From positions 7,105,001 through 7,169,000 of the forward strand of contig NZ_CP023694.1 in the NCBI RefSeq assembly GCF_008705135.1: a stretch of 64,000 bases of DNA, read 5' to 3'. The translations under genes and the position numbers were made by a program. Numbering within the stretch: position 1 is the first letter of the stretch; the number at the start of each line of letters is the position of its first letter. The notes beneath the pieces were generated by a model. The model ran no database searches. It saw nothing but the letters and a program-made list of their open reading frames with translations, and was not told the origin of the DNA. Positions 17,550 through 26,933 of this stretch are shown piece after piece. This DNA comes from Streptomyces coeruleorubidus (lineage in GTDB: Bacteria > Actinomycetota > Actinomycetes > Streptomycetales > Streptomycetaceae).

Positions 17550-19115
17550 TCACCTCCGGGGCGGGGCGGACGGCACGGCCGAGCGGGTGACGGGCGAGCC
17601 CACGGACAGGCTGTGCAGACAGGCGACCAGGGTGCGGGCCTGGACGTTGACGTAGTGGGAGTGACGCAGCAGCCCGACCAGTTGGTGGAGCGTCAGCCAG
17701 CGGTATTCGCCACCGTCCGGGATGTCACGGTCGGCTTCGACGATCACGTAGGTGTTCACCGCGTGGTAGAAGCGCCCTCCCTCCTCCGCGAGGGCGGTCG
17801 CGTAGCGCACGCGCTCGGGTGGAGCCTCCAGCACGGCGTCGAGGAAGCGGGGCCTGGCCTCGGCGGGCAGGGCGCGCAGACTGCCGGGGGTGCACTGAAC
17901 GGTGGGCGCGATCTCCACCACGTCGACGTAGCCGGGCTCCACGCGCGCGTGCGCCAGGACGTGGAGAACCCCGTCGATCCGCCGGACCAGGAAGGCCGCG
18001 ACCCCTTGGTCCTTGGGTTCGATCATCGGCTGGCTCCAGCCGGGCACCTCCCGCGAGGCGGCCGTCACGTCGACGGCCATCACCTCCAGGAAGCGCCCGC
18101 TCTCGTGGGCGATCGCGCCGTCCCGCTCGTACCAGTGCGGCAGCGCGTTCAGCGCGGCCGGGCGGGTGACCACGTCGGTACGGCTGCGCAGGTCGGCGAT
18201 CCAGCTGACGATGTCCACGGTGCTGTGCAGGCTGCCCTCGGCCGCCGCGCACGACCGCACGAGGGAGTGGTGGAAACCGGCGTCCACCCGGCCCTCGCCG
18301 CCGTCGGGTCGAGCGGGGACCACCGGGTGGCCACCTCCGGGGCCGTCGGCTCCGGCCGGCTCCGCGTCGGCCAGCGGGTGTGCTCCCTCACTCGCGAACG
18401 GCAGGCAGGCCAGGACCGTCCTGGCGTCCATGTTCACGAGGTTCTCGACCCCCAGCAACCGGTGCAGCTGACCCAGCGTCAGCCAGTGGAAGTCCTCGTG
18501 CAGCGGGACCTCGTCGAACACCTGGACGATCATGTTGCGGTTGCGCTTGCGGTAGAACCAGGAGCCCTGTTCGGACTGGAGCACATCGGCGACCACCTGC
18601 CGTTCGGCGGTGTCGCGGAAGTGCTCCAGGTACGGGATGGCCTTGCCGCCGTGCACCCGCGTGTAGTTGCTGCGGGTGGCCTGGACCGTAGGGGAGAGCT
18701 GGAGTCCGCCGGGGTTGCCCGGCTCGAACTTGGCCTGGACGAGGCAGTGCAGGACCCCGTGGCGCTCCTTCACCAGGAAGCCGAGGATGCCCACCTCGGG
18801 CTGGTTCACGATCGGCTGGGACCAGCGTGGCACGGGGGCGCCCGGGATGTGCACGTCCAGTCCCTCGATGCTGAAGAACCTCCCGGTGTGATGGGAGACG
18901 GTCCCGGTGACCGGGTGGCGGCTCCACCCCTTGAGGGCGTCCAGCGGAATCCGCTCGGTGCGGTGCACGACCTGCGCCGAGCGGTCGGCGTACCACGCCC
19001 AGAAACGGTCCATGCCGCCGCCCAGGCCGTCCCGGGCGAGGACGGACCGGGCGATCTGGGCGGTCATCGCGGCGCCGCTGTGCCGGCGCACCGAGAGGGC
19101 CGGGAGAGCACGCAT
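17550..19115 (-). CDS. dnmT: TDP-4-keto-6-deoxyglucose 2,3-dehydratase DnmT
   Basis: 521 residues. Two homologous halves are visible: WSQPIVNQPEVGILGFLV and WSQPMIEPKDQGVAAFLV, each followed by an SPTVQ/APTVQ motif, as in the NDP-hexose 2,3-dehydratase family (EryBVI, TylX3). It removes the C2 hydroxyl in daunosamine biosynthesis. ATG at 19115 lies 2 bases beyond the dpsH stop, which suggests coupling; a later ATG at 19067 has no ribosome site. Confidence 0.9.
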   Translation of the reverse strand: MRALPALSVRRHSGAAMTAQIARSVLARDGLGGGMDRFWAWYADRSAQVVHRTERIPLDALKGWSRHPVTGTVSHHTGRFFSIEGLDVHIPGAPVPRWSQPIVNQPEVGILGFLVKERHGVLHCLVQAKFEPGNPGGLQLSPTVQATRSNYTRVHGGKAIPYLEHFRDTAERQVVADVLQSEQGSWFYRKRNRNMIVQVFDEVPLHEDFHWLTLGQLHRLLGVENLVNMDARTVLACLPFASEGAHPLADAEPAGADGPGGGHPVVPARPDGGEGRVDAGFHHSLVRSCAAAEGSLHSTVDIVSWIADLRSRTDVVTRPAALNALPHWYERDGAIAHESGRFLEVMAVDVTAASREVPGWSQPMIEPKDQGVAAFLVRRIDGVLHVLAHARVEPGYVDVVEIAPTVQCTPGSLRALPAEARPRFLDAVLEAPPERVRYATALAEEGGRFYHAVNTYVIVEADRDIPDGGEYRWLTLHQLVGLLRHSHYVNVQARTLVACLHSLSVGSPVTRSAVPSAPPRR

Positions 19116-19117
19116 GG

Positions 19118-19573
19118 TCAGTCCAGCCCGTCCCGGGTGACGGTGCGGTGTTTGACGCGCCACTCGCCCGCCTCCCGCACCAGGATGTCCGTGCACACCG
19201 TGCTGCGGCGTAACACCGGGTCGCCGTCGCGCGGCGTCTCCAGCACCACCGCGTAGCTGCGGGCCGTGACCTCGTCGGGCTTGCCGTCGACGGTCAGCAT
19301 GCCGATCCAGTGCCGCCGGGTGATCCCTTCGGCGGCGAACCGGTCCGTGGTCCGCCGTGCCGCACGCGCGATGTCCGCGGCCCCGCGGACGGCCTCGCCG
19401 CCCACCTCGAAGACGCCGTCGCGCGCGAACGTGCGCGCCCAGTCCTCGGCCCTGCCGTCATCCAGGAGTTGCATCTGCCGGGCGTAGAACCGCTGTACCT
19501 GGAGGTAGATGCCGGGGTCCGCAGAATCCGCCGACTCGGTCGTCGGCGCGTCGTCCGCCGGGAGCGCGTCCAT
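19118..19573 (-). CDS. dpsH: SnoaL-like / nuclear transport factor 2-fold protein, probably DpsH
   Basis: 151 residues with the NTF2/SnoaL-like pattern (QVQRFYARQMQLLDDGRAEDW early, REAGEWRVKHR late). In the known cluster the gene next to dpsG and dnmT is dpsH, reported to influence starter choice and cyclisation of the polyketide. That identity is by position. It is the first gene of the leftward operon dpsH-dnmT-dnrH-dnrE and has AAGGGG before ATG. It could also act as a ring cyclase or be structural. Confidence 0.75.
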   Translation of the reverse strand: MDALPADDAPTTESADSADPGIYLQVQRFYARQMQLLDDGRAEDWARTFARDGVFEVGGEAVRGAADIARAARRTTDRFAAEGITRRHWIGMLTVDGKPDEVTARSYAVVLETPRDGDPVLRRSTVCTDILVREAGEWRVKHRTVTRDGLD

Positions 19574-19686
19574 GGTTACCCCTTGGGTCGTGTGATGGCC
19601 TCGGGTGGCCCGGTCCTGGCCCGGCCGCGTGCGCCTGCCGGCCGGCGCCGTGCCCAACCTGTTCCGCGCGTCTTGAGGCAGAGCGG

Positions 19687-19726
19687 ACAACCGCCGGTCC
19701 ACCGCCGCTCCAGTACGACTGGACGT
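19687..19726. promoter_or_regulatory. DnrI (SARP) binding array between dpsH and dpsG
   Basis: Plus-strand heptamers TCCACCG (19698), TCCAGTA (19709) and TGGACGT (19720) are 11 bp apart. On the minus strand TCCAGTC, TGGAGCG, TGGACCG and TTGTCCG keep the same period, so one quasi-symmetric array can serve dpsG and dpsH. Confidence 0.65.
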
Positions 19727-19801
19727 GCGGAACCGAGGGTGGTCGCCGCGGTCCCGACCGGGCCGTACACGTCGTGCAGCAACCGGTACTGAGGAGCAGG
19801 G

Positions 19802-20056
19802 ATGGCTGAGCTCAGCCTGGCGGAACTGCGGGAGATCATGCGGCAGAGCCTGGGGGAGGACGAGGTCCCCGACCTTGCGGACGCGGACACCGTGACCTTC
19901 GAGGACCTCGGGCTCGACTCCCTGGCCGTCCTGGAAACCGTCAACCACATCGAGCGGACCTATGGCGTGAAGCTGCCCGAGGAGGAACTGGCGGAGGTCA
20001 GGACGCCGCACAGCATGCTGATCTTCGTCAACGAGAGGCTGCGAGCGGCGGCATGA
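19802..20056 (+). CDS. dpsG: acyl carrier protein DpsG
   Basis: 84 residues. The phosphopantetheine site is Ser40 in EDLGLDSLAVLE. GAGGAG stands just upstream of ATG. It carries the growing decaketide for DpsA/DpsB. Unusually it is some 7 kb from the ketosynthase genes and heads the dpsG-dnrU-dnrV-doxA unit; its stop overlaps the dnrU start by 4 bases. Confidence 0.95.
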   Translation: MAELSLAELREIMRQSLGEDEVPDLADADTVTFEDLGLDSLAVLETVNHIERTYGVKLPEEELAEVRTPHSMLIFVNERLRAAA

Positions 20057-20916
20057 CGGCCTCCACCCCGCACCACGGGACACCACACGGCGGCCTGTCG
20101 GGCCGGACGGTGCTGGTCACCGGGGCCACGTCCGGCATCGGCCGGGCGGCGGCCCTCGCGGTCGCCCGCCAGGGGGCCCGCGTCGTGCTCGTCGGCCGGG
20201 ATCCCGAGCGTCTGCGGACCGTCACGAACGAGGTGGCCCGGACCGCCGGCCCGGCCCCGGACGCCTTCCGCGCGGACTTCGCCGAGCTGCGCCAGGTACG
20301 CGACCTGGGGGAGCGGCTGCGGGACCGGTACCCGCGCATCGATGTCATGGCCAGCAACGCCGGCGGCATGTTCTGGTCGCGCACCGCGACCCAGGACGGG
20401 TTCGAGGCCACCATCCAGGTCAATCATCTCGCGGGCTTCCTGCTGGCACGGCTGCTGCGGGAGCGGCTCGCGGGCGGGCGGCTGATCCTCACCTCGTCCG
20501 ACGCGTACACCCAGGGCCGGATCGACCCGGACGACCTCAACGGCGACCGTCACCGCTACAGCGCCGGCCAGGCGTACGGCACGTCCAAACAGGCCAACAT
20601 CATGACCGCGGCGGAGGCCGCCAGGCGCTGGCCGGACGTGCTGGCGGTCAGCTATCACCCCGGCGAGGTCCGCACCCGCATCGGACGGGGCACGGTCGCC
20701 TCGTCCTACTTCCGGTTCAACCCCTTCCTGCGCTCCGCGGCGAAGGGCGCCGACACCCTCGTGTGGCTGGCGTCCGCGCCGGCCGAGGAGTTGACCACGG
20801 GCGGCTACTACAGCGACCGGCGGCTGTCCCCGGTGAGCGGCCCGACCGCCGACGCCGGCCTCGCGGCGAAGCTCTGGGAGGCCGGCGCGGCCGCCGTCGG
20901 CGACACCGCGCACTGA
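20053..20916 (+). CDS. dnrU: short-chain dehydrogenase DnrU (C13 ketoreductase)
   Basis: 287 residues. SDR with TGATSGIG at 23-30 and catalytic Tyr175/Lys179 (YGTSK). In the known pathway DnrU reduces the C13 ketone of daunorubicin back to the 13-dihydro form, opposing DoxA, and its inactivation increases doxorubicin. It is translationally coupled to dpsG and precedes dnrV. Confidence 0.9.
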   Translation: MTASTPHHGTPHGGLSGRTVLVTGATSGIGRAAALAVARQGARVVLVGRDPERLRTVTNEVARTAGPAPDAFRADFAELRQVRDLGERLRDRYPRIDVMASNAGGMFWSRTATQDGFEATIQVNHLAGFLLARLLRERLAGGRLILTSSDAYTQGRIDPDDLNGDRHRYSAGQAYGTSKQANIMTAAEAARRWPDVLAVSYHPGEVRTRIGRGTVASSYFRFNPFLRSAAKGADTLVWLASAPAEELTTGGYYSDRRLSPVSGPTADAGLAAKLWEAGAAAVGDTAH

Positions 20917-20999
20917 CGGCGCCGGCCCGCCCCGCCCGCATGTCCGTCTCATCCGCGAGCGCAGACGCTCGTGTGCCGATCCATCGAAAGGAACGATTC

Positions 21000-21827
21000 G
21001 TGACCAGGTTCGCGCCCGGCGCCCCCGCATGGTTCGACCTCGGTTCGCCCGATGTCGCCGCCTCGGCCGACTTCTACACCGGCCTGTTCGGCTGGACCGC
21101 CACCGTGGTCAGCGACCCGGGCGCCGGGGGATACACGACGTTCAGCTCCGACGGGAAGCTGGTCGCCGCGGTCGCCCGCCACCAGATCGACACCCCCTAC
21201 CACCGGCCGTACGGGCCCGGGAACGACCAGCACGGCATGCCGGCCATCTGGACCGTGTACTTCGCCACCGACGACGCCGACGCACTGACCAAGCGGGTCG
21301 AGACGGCGGGCGGCGAGGTCATCATGACCCCGATGGACGTCCTCGGCCTCGGCCGGATGGCGGTCTTCGCCGACCCCGCCGGCGCCGCGTTCGCGGTCTG
21401 GCGCAAGGGAGTCATGGAGGGCGCGGAGGTGACGGGCGTGCCCGGCTCGGTCGGCTGGGTCGAGCTGGTGACCGACGGCATCGGGGCCGCCCGGGACTTC
21501 TACCCGGCGACCCTCGGCCTGGCTCCGGCCGACACCGGCCTGAAGGGCGTCACCGACCCGGTCTGGCACATCGGTGACACACCGGTCGCCGGCACCCAGG
21601 AGCTGGGCGTCACCGGCGCGGTACGGCCGCACTGGGCCGTGCTGTTCGCCGTGCGCGACTGCGACGCGACGGTCCGGCGCGCCGTTGAACTCGGCGGCTC
21701 CGTCGAGAACGAGCCCGCCGACACGCCCAGGGGGCGGCGGGCGGACCTGCTCGACCCGCACGGGGCCGGCTTCTCGGTGGTCGAACTGCGGGAGGGGTAC
21801 CCCGCGGCGGCGGGCGGTGCCTCGTGA
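21000..21827 (+). CDS. dnrV: DnrV, glyoxalase/bleomycin-resistance (VOC) fold protein
   Basis: 275 residues from GTG at 21000 with AAAGGA upstream. Two VOC domains occupy about 8-125 and 135-265, recognisable from WFDLGSPDVAASADFYTGLF and the repeat GWVELVTDGIGAARDFYP. DnrV is reported to be needed for good DoxA activity, perhaps by binding drug or product. Its stop overlaps the doxA start by 4 bases (GTGA). Confidence 0.9.
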   Translation: MTRFAPGAPAWFDLGSPDVAASADFYTGLFGWTATVVSDPGAGGYTTFSSDGKLVAAVARHQIDTPYHRPYGPGNDQHGMPAIWTVYFATDDADALTKRVETAGGEVIMTPMDVLGLGRMAVFADPAGAAFAVWRKGVMEGAEVTGVPGSVGWVELVTDGIGAARDFYPATLGLAPADTGLKGVTDPVWHIGDTPVAGTQELGVTGAVRPHWAVLFAVRDCDATVRRAVELGGSVENEPADTPRGRRADLLDPHGAGFSVVELREGYPAAAGGAS

Positions 21828-23092
21828 GCGGCGAGGCGCCCCGGGTGGCCGTCGACCCGTTCGCGTGTCCCATGATGACCATGCAGCGCAAGCCCGAGGT
21901 GCACGACGCCTTCCGGGAGGCGGGCCCGGTCGTCGAGGTGAACGCCCCCGCGGGCGGACCCGCCTGGGTCATCACCGATGACGCCCTCGCCCGCGAGGTG
22001 CTGGCCGATCCCCGGTTCGTGAAGGACCCCGACCTCGCCCCCGCCGCCTGGCGGGGGGTGGACGACGGTCTCGACATCCCCGTTCCGGAGCTGCGTCCGT
22101 TCACGCTCATCGCCGTGGACGGCGAGGCCCACCGGCGCCTGCGCCGCATCCACGCACCTGCGTTCAACCCGCGCCGGCTGGCCGAGCGGACGGATCGCAT
22201 CGCCGCCATCGCCGGCCGGCTGCTCACCGAACTCGCCGACGCCTCCGGCCGGTCGGGCAAACCGGCCGAGTTGATCGGCGGCTTCGCGTACCACTTCCCG
22301 CTGTTGGTCATCTGCGAGCTGCTCGGCGTGCCGGTCACCGATCCGGCGATGGCCCGCGAGGCCGTCAGCGTTCTCAAGGCACTCGGCCTCGGCGGCCCGC
22401 AGAGCGGCGGGGGTGACGGCACGGACCCTGCCGGGGACATGCCGGACACCTCGGCCCTGGAGAGCCTGCTCCTCGAAGCCGTGCACTCAGCCCGGCGGAA
22501 CGACACCCCGACCATGACCCGCGTGCTGTACGAACGCGCGCAGGCCGAGTTCGGCTCGGTCTCCGACGACCAGCTCGTCTACATGATCACCGGGCTCATC
22601 TTCGCCGGCCACGACACCACCGGCTCCTTCCTGGGCTTCCTGCTCGCGGAGGTCCTGGCGGGCCGCCTCGCGGCGGACGCCGACGAGGACGCCGTCTCCC
22701 GGTTCGTGGAGGAGGCGCTGCGCTACCACCCGCCGGTGCCCTACACGTTGTGGAGGTTCGCTGCCACGGAGGTGACCATCGGCGGCGTCCGGCTGCCCCG
22801 CGGAGCGCCGGTGCTGGTGGACATCGAGGGCACCAACACCGACGGCCGCCATCACGACGCCCCGCACGCCTTCCACCCGGACCGTCCCTCGTGGCGGCGG
22901 CTCACCTTCGGCGACGGGCCGCACTACTGCATCGGGGAGCAGCTCGCCCAGCTGGAGTCGCGCACGATGATCGGCGTACTGCGCAGCAGGTTCCCCGAGG
23001 CCCGACTGGCCGTGCCGTACGACGAGTTGCGGTGGTCCCGGAAGGGGGCCCAGACGGCGCGGCTCACCGAACTGCCCGTCTGGCTGCGCTGA
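21824..23092 (+). CDS. doxA: cytochrome P450 DoxA (C13/C14 hydroxylase)
   Basis: 422 residues from GTG at 21824. Complete P450: I-helix IFAGHDTTGS and heme loop FGDGPHYCIG with Cys369. DoxA oxidises C13 twice to the ketone and then C14 to give doxorubicin. The sequence agrees closely with what I remember of S. peucetius DoxA (CYP129A2). It is last in the dpsG-dnrU-dnrV-doxA unit and followed by a 21-bp terminator. Confidence 0.96.
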   Translation: MSGEAPRVAVDPFACPMMTMQRKPEVHDAFREAGPVVEVNAPAGGPAWVITDDALAREVLADPRFVKDPDLAPAAWRGVDDGLDIPVPELRPFTLIAVDGEAHRRLRRIHAPAFNPRRLAERTDRIAAIAGRLLTELADASGRSGKPAELIGGFAYHFPLLVICELLGVPVTDPAMAREAVSVLKALGLGGPQSGGGDGTDPAGDMPDTSALESLLLEAVHSARRNDTPTMTRVLYERAQAEFGSVSDDQLVYMITGLIFAGHDTTGSFLGFLLAEVLAGRLAADADEDAVSRFVEEALRYHPPVPYTLWRFAATEVTIGGVRLPRGAPVLVDIEGTNTDGRHHDAPHAFHPDRPSWRRLTFGDGPHYCIGEQLAQLESRTMIGVLRSRFPEARLAVPYDELRWSRKGAQTARLTELPVWLR

Positions 23093-23107
23093 TCCGCCGG
23101 CCGCGAC

Positions 23108-23156
23108 CGGCACGGGACCGCCCACCGCCCACCGCGCGGTGGGCGGTCCCGTGCCG
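23108..23156 (+). terminator. 21-bp terminator after doxA
   Basis: Arms 23108-23128 and 23136-23156 are perfectly complementary over 21 bp with a 7-base loop, 15 bases after the doxA stop. It separates doxA from the dnrI promoter region (23157-23374). Confidence 0.85.
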
Positions 23157-23374
23157 TGTACCCGGTGCGGACCCCTCCCCGGCACTCCCACTGTGACTTT
23201 CTCACATCGAGACGTGATGAACTAATCCCAGCAAGTGCCGCACACACTTTCATGGCGGGCATTCACTTGCGAGGATGGAGCGAGCAAACGGGGCCGCCCG
23301 AGGACATCCTTCGGCCGCCGGAAATATGCCACCTGCTGACGCGATCGGAACGCCACAGAGGGAGCACACCGGCA

Positions 23375-24193
23375 ATGCAGATCAATATGTTGGGCCCGCT
23401 CGTCGCACATCACAATGGCACGTCGGTGACCCCGATAGCCAGAAAACCCCGGCAAGTATTCTCACTGCTCGCTCTCCAGGCAGGAACCGTCGTGCCGGTG
23501 CCCGCGCTGATGGAGGAGCTCTGGGGAACCCAACCCCCGGCGAGCGCGCTGACCACCCTTCAGACCTACATCCTTCAAGTGCGCCGGGGCATCACCGTGG
23601 CCCTCGGCGCGAGCCACAACGGACCCGCCAAGGACGTGCTGCGCACCTGCTACGGCGGCTACCTGCTCGACGTGGACCCCACCCACACCGACGTGTACGC
23701 CTTCGAGCGTCTCGCCGAGGAGGGCAAGCGGGCGTGCGAGCGGGGGGAGCTCGACCTGGCCTCCGCACGCTTCCGCCAGGCCCTCGACCTATGGCGCGGA
23801 GACGCGCTCGTGGACGTGCACGCCGGCATGCGGATCGGCATGGAGGTGGCGCGCCTGGAGGAGAGCCGGCTCGGCGTCCTGGAGGCCCGCATGGAGACCG
23901 ACCTGAGGCTGGGCCGGCACGCGGGCCTGCTGCCCGAGCTGTCGGCGCTCACCGCCCGCCACCCCATGCACGAGAACCTGTGGGCCCAATTCATGATCGC
24001 CCTCCATCGCTCGGGCCGCACGAGCCAGGCCCTCGAAGCCTTCATCAAACTCCGCAAGACATTGGTGAACGAGCTGGGGGTGGAACCGTCCGCCCGTCTC
24101 CAGCACCTCCAGCACGCGATTCTGCGGGCCGACCCCGGCATCGACCGGAACGGTCCGGAAGTCCCGGCAGCCGCGTCCGTCGCGCTTGCCTGA
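23375..24193 (+). CDS. dnrI: SARP-family pathway activator DnrI
   Basis: 272 residues from ATG at 23375, the length of DnrI. N-terminal OmpR-like winged helix (about 15-95) followed by a bacterial transcriptional activation domain (about 100-250). It activates most operons of the cluster by binding tandem heptamers such as those listed at 7421, 13468, 19687, 28206 and 34045. It is itself turned on by DnrN. The frame is open upstream of 23375, but GAGGGAG and homologue length fix this start. Confidence 0.94.
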   Translation: MQINMLGPLVAHHNGTSVTPIARKPRQVFSLLALQAGTVVPVPALMEELWGTQPPASALTTLQTYILQVRRGITVALGASHNGPAKDVLRTCYGGYLLDVDPTHTDVYAFERLAEEGKRACERGELDLASARFRQALDLWRGDALVDVHAGMRIGMEVARLEESRLGVLEARMETDLRLGRHAGLLPELSALTARHPMHENLWAQFMIALHRSGRTSQALEAFIKLRKTLVNELGVEPSARLQHLQHAILRADPGIDRNGPEVPAAASVALA

Positions 24194-24215
24194 CCGCGCC
24201 CCGACAAGGAGTCAC

Positions 24216-25328
24216 GTGTCCACCTACGTCTGGCAATACCTCAATGAATACCGGGAAGAACGCGCCGACATTCTCGATGCGGTGGAAACCGTATTCGAGT
24301 CCGGCCAGCTTATTCTCGGGACCAGCGTCCGCTCTTTCGAGGAGGAGTTCGCCGCTTATCACGGACTGCCGTACTGCACCGGCGTCGACAACGGCACCAA
24401 CGCGCTGGTCCTCGGCCTGCGGGCGCTCGGCATCGGCCCGGGGGACGAGGTCGTGACGGTCTCCAACACCGCGGCCCCCACCGTGGTGGCCATCGACGCC
24501 GTGGGCGCCACCCCCGTCTTCGTCGACGTGCACGAGGAGAACTACCTCATGGACACCGGCCGGCTCCGGTCGGTGATCGGCCCGCGCACCCGGTGCCTGC
24601 TGCCCGTCCACCTCTACGGACAGAGCGTGGACATGACCCCCGTGCTCGAACTCGCCGCCGAGCACGACCTGAAGGTGCTGGAGGACTGCGCCCAGGCCCA
24701 CGGTGCCCGCCGTCACGGACGGCTGGTCGGCACCCAGGGGCATGCGGCGGCCTTCTCCTTCTACCCGACCAAGGTCCTCGGTGCCTACGGTGACGGCGGC
24801 GCCGTCGTCACGCCGGACGCGGAAGTCGACCGGCGGCTGCGGCGGTTGCGCTACTACGGCATGGAGGAGCGCTACTACGTCGTGGACACCCCCGGGCACA
24901 ACAGCAGGCTCGACGAGGTGCAGGCCGAGATCCTGCGCCGGAAACTGCGCCGCCTCGACGCCTATGTCGAGGGCCGCCGGGCCGTCGCCCGCCGCTACGA
25001 GGAGGGACTCGGTGACCTCGACGGCCTGGTGCTGCCCACGACCGCCGAGGGCAACGACCACGTCTACTACGTGTACGTGGTGCGTCACCCCGAACGCGAC
25101 CGCATCCTGGAGGCGCTCACCGCCTACGACATCCATCTCAACATCAGCTACCCCTGGCCCGTCCACACCATGAGCGGATTCGCCCACCTCGGCTACGGCC
25201 CCGGCGACCTGCCGGTGACCGAACGGCTGGCCGGCGAGATCTTCTCCCTGCCGATGTACCCCTCGCTGCGTCCCGACGCGCAGGAGAAGGTGATCGACGC
25301 GGTGCGGGAGGTCGTCGGAAGCCTGTGA
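24216..25328 (+). CDS. dnmJ: sugar 3-aminotransferase DnmJ (DegT/DnrJ/EryC1 family)
   Basis: 370 residues from GTG at 24216 with AAGGAG upstream; also called dnrJ and an eponym of its family. The PLP lysine is Lys186 in SFYPTKVLGAYGDGG. It transfers an amino group to C3 of TDP-3-keto-sugar in daunosamine biosynthesis. It lies 22 bases downstream of dnrI in the same direction. Its stop is 1 base from the stop of convergent dnmV, with no terminator between them. Confidence 0.95.
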   Translation: MSTYVWQYLNEYREERADILDAVETVFESGQLILGTSVRSFEEEFAAYHGLPYCTGVDNGTNALVLGLRALGIGPGDEVVTVSNTAAPTVVAIDAVGATPVFVDVHEENYLMDTGRLRSVIGPRTRCLLPVHLYGQSVDMTPVLELAAEHDLKVLEDCAQAHGARRHGRLVGTQGHAAAFSFYPTKVLGAYGDGGAVVTPDAEVDRRLRRLRYYGMEERYYVVDTPGHNSRLDEVQAEILRRKLRRLDAYVEGRRAVARRYEEGLGDLDGLVLPTTAEGNDHVYYVYVVRHPERDRILEALTAYDIHLNISYPWPVHTMSGFAHLGYGPGDLPVTERLAGEIFSLPMYPSLRPDAQEKVIDAVREVVGSL

Positions 25329-25329
25329 G

Positions 25330-26253
25330 CTAGGCCGGGGCGCCGTGCGCGGTCCGCCACATGCTGTGGACGGAGTCCCGCAGGCCGATGCGCGGCGCCC
25401 AGGACAGCAACCGCCGGGCCCGCCCGATGTCCAGCCGGGTCCAGTCGCCGCCCTTGCTCCGCACCGGCGCCTCCCGGCGGTCGACCCGGTCCTCCGGGAA
25501 GGCGGCGGCCTCCAGCAGCCAGCCGACCAGATCACCGATCGGCACGGCGTCCCCGCGCCCGATGTTGACGACCAGCCCGCCGACCGCCGGAGCCCGCCCG
25601 GCCCGCACCACCGCCTGTGCGACGTCCCGCACGTCGACGAAGTCCCGCCGTGCGTCCGCGACGCTCAACTCCAGCCGCCCACCGTGCGCGAATGCCGTGC
25701 TGATACGCGCCATCAGGGCGGCCAGGAAACTCTCCTGCGGCGGATGCGGGCCCGACATGTTCGCCGCGCGCAGCACCACCGCGTCCAGGACACCGGCCCG
25801 CGCCGCGGTCAGGACGGCCGACGAGGTCTCCAGTTTGGCGCGCGCGTACGGCGTGACCGGCTCCGGCAGCAGGTCCTCGTGCAGCAGCGTGCCGGCCGGC
25901 ACGGGACCGTACTCGTGCACCGATCCCAGATGGACCAGCCGGGGCCGGGACGGGAGCAGCGCGAGCGCCTCCACCAGGCGTCGCACCAGTCGCAGATGCG
26001 AGTACGTCATCTCCTCCTCGGTGTCGCCCCAGCCGCCCGCCGCGTTGACCACGACGTCCGCCGGGGGATCACCCAGCACCGTGGCGATCCGCCCAGGCGC
26101 GGCGGCCGCGAGGTCCAGCTCCGTGAACCCGCACCCGCTCAGATGCGGCGCCGGGCGGCGGGCCACCCCGTGCACGTCCCACCCGTGCGCCTGGTACGCC
26201 GCACACACCTGCCGGCCGACGCTGCCCGTCGCCCCCAGAACCACGACCCGCAT
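25330..26253 (-). CDS. dnmV: TDP-4-ketohexose reductase DnmV
   Basis: 307 residues. Extended SDR/NAD-dependent epimerase fold with GATGSVGRQV at the N-terminus. It makes the last reduction, at C4, yielding TDP-L-daunosamine; its stereochemistry decides daunosamine versus epi-daunosamine. ATG at 26253 follows GAGGCGG, 7 bases after the dnmU stop. A typical YxxxK is seen as YARAK. It is third in the leftward operon dnmZ-dnmU-dnmV. Confidence 0.9.
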   Translation of the reverse strand: MRVVVLGATGSVGRQVCAAYQAHGWDVHGVARRPAPHLSGCGFTELDLAAAAPGRIATVLGDPPADVVVNAAGGWGDTEEEMTYSHLRLVRRLVEALALLPSRPRLVHLGSVHEYGPVPAGTLLHEDLLPEPVTPYARAKLETSSAVLTAARAGVLDAVVLRAANMSGPHPPQESFLAALMARISTAFAHGGRLELSVADARRDFVDVRDVAQAVVRAGRAPAVGGLVVNIGRGDAVPIGDLVGWLLEAAAFPEDRVDRREAPVRSKGGDWTRLDIGRARRLLSWAPRIGLRDSVHSMWRTAHGAPA

Positions 26254-26260
26254 GTCCGCC

Positions 26261-26887
26261 TCACCCGTCTCCGCGTGACCCGGCCGGCGGCCACAGCTCC
26301 GACTCGACCGCCCGGCACGCGGCGTACTCCGGAAGGGTCCCGGCGGCCCGGGCCTGCTCCAGGGGCGGTGCAGCCCGGTCCCGGCCGGACAGCAGAGGCT
26401 CCAGGTCACCCGGCACGGGCAGCCCGAGGGCCGGGTCCAGCACCGACACGGCGAGTTCGTTGGCCTGCACGTACTCCCCGGACAGCATGTACGACATGAC
26501 GGTGTCGTCCTCCAGGGCCACGAAGGCGTGCCCCACCCCGACCGGGAAGTACACCGCCCGGAACTCACGCGGCTCCAGCTCGACGGCGTCCCACCGGCCG
26601 TACGTCGGGGAGCCGACCCGCACGTCGACGACGATGTCCAGCGACCTGCCACGGGCGCAGTACACGTACTTGGCCGAGCCCGGCGGCGTCACGGTGTAGT
26701 GCACGCCCCGCACCACCCCACGCCGCGACCGGCTGTGATTCGTCTGCCGCACCGGGAAGAGCGGGTGGCCGACCGCGGCCGTGAACGCATCCTCCCGGAA
26801 CGGTGAGACGAACAGCCCCCGCTCGTCCGGAAACACCTCCGGCTCGAACGTGTACGCCCCCTGCACCGCCAGTTCCCGCGCCTTCAT
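26261..26887 (-). CDS. dnmU: TDP-4-keto-6-deoxyhexose 3,5- (5-) epimerase DnmU
   Basis: 208 residues. RmlC-like cupin with FPDERGLFVSPF early and the active-site histidine His63 in RRGVVRGVHY. It epimerises the 4-keto sugar toward the L-series. It starts 46 bases after the dnmZ stop. Length and motifs fit RmlC-type antibiotic epimerases. Confidence 0.92.
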   Translation of the reverse strand: MKARELAVQGAYTFEPEVFPDERGLFVSPFREDAFTAAVGHPLFPVRQTNHSRSRRGVVRGVHYTVTPPGSAKYVYCARGRSLDIVVDVRVGSPTYGRWDAVELEPREFRAVYFPVGVGHAFVALEDDTVMSYMLSGEYVQANELAVSVLDPALGLPVPGDLEPLLSGRDRAAPPLEQARAAGTLPEYAACRAVESELWPPAGSRGDG

Positions 26888-26933
26888 CCACGTCCTCCGA
26901 CTCCAGGGATCCCGGTCCCGCGTCGCCCGCCGC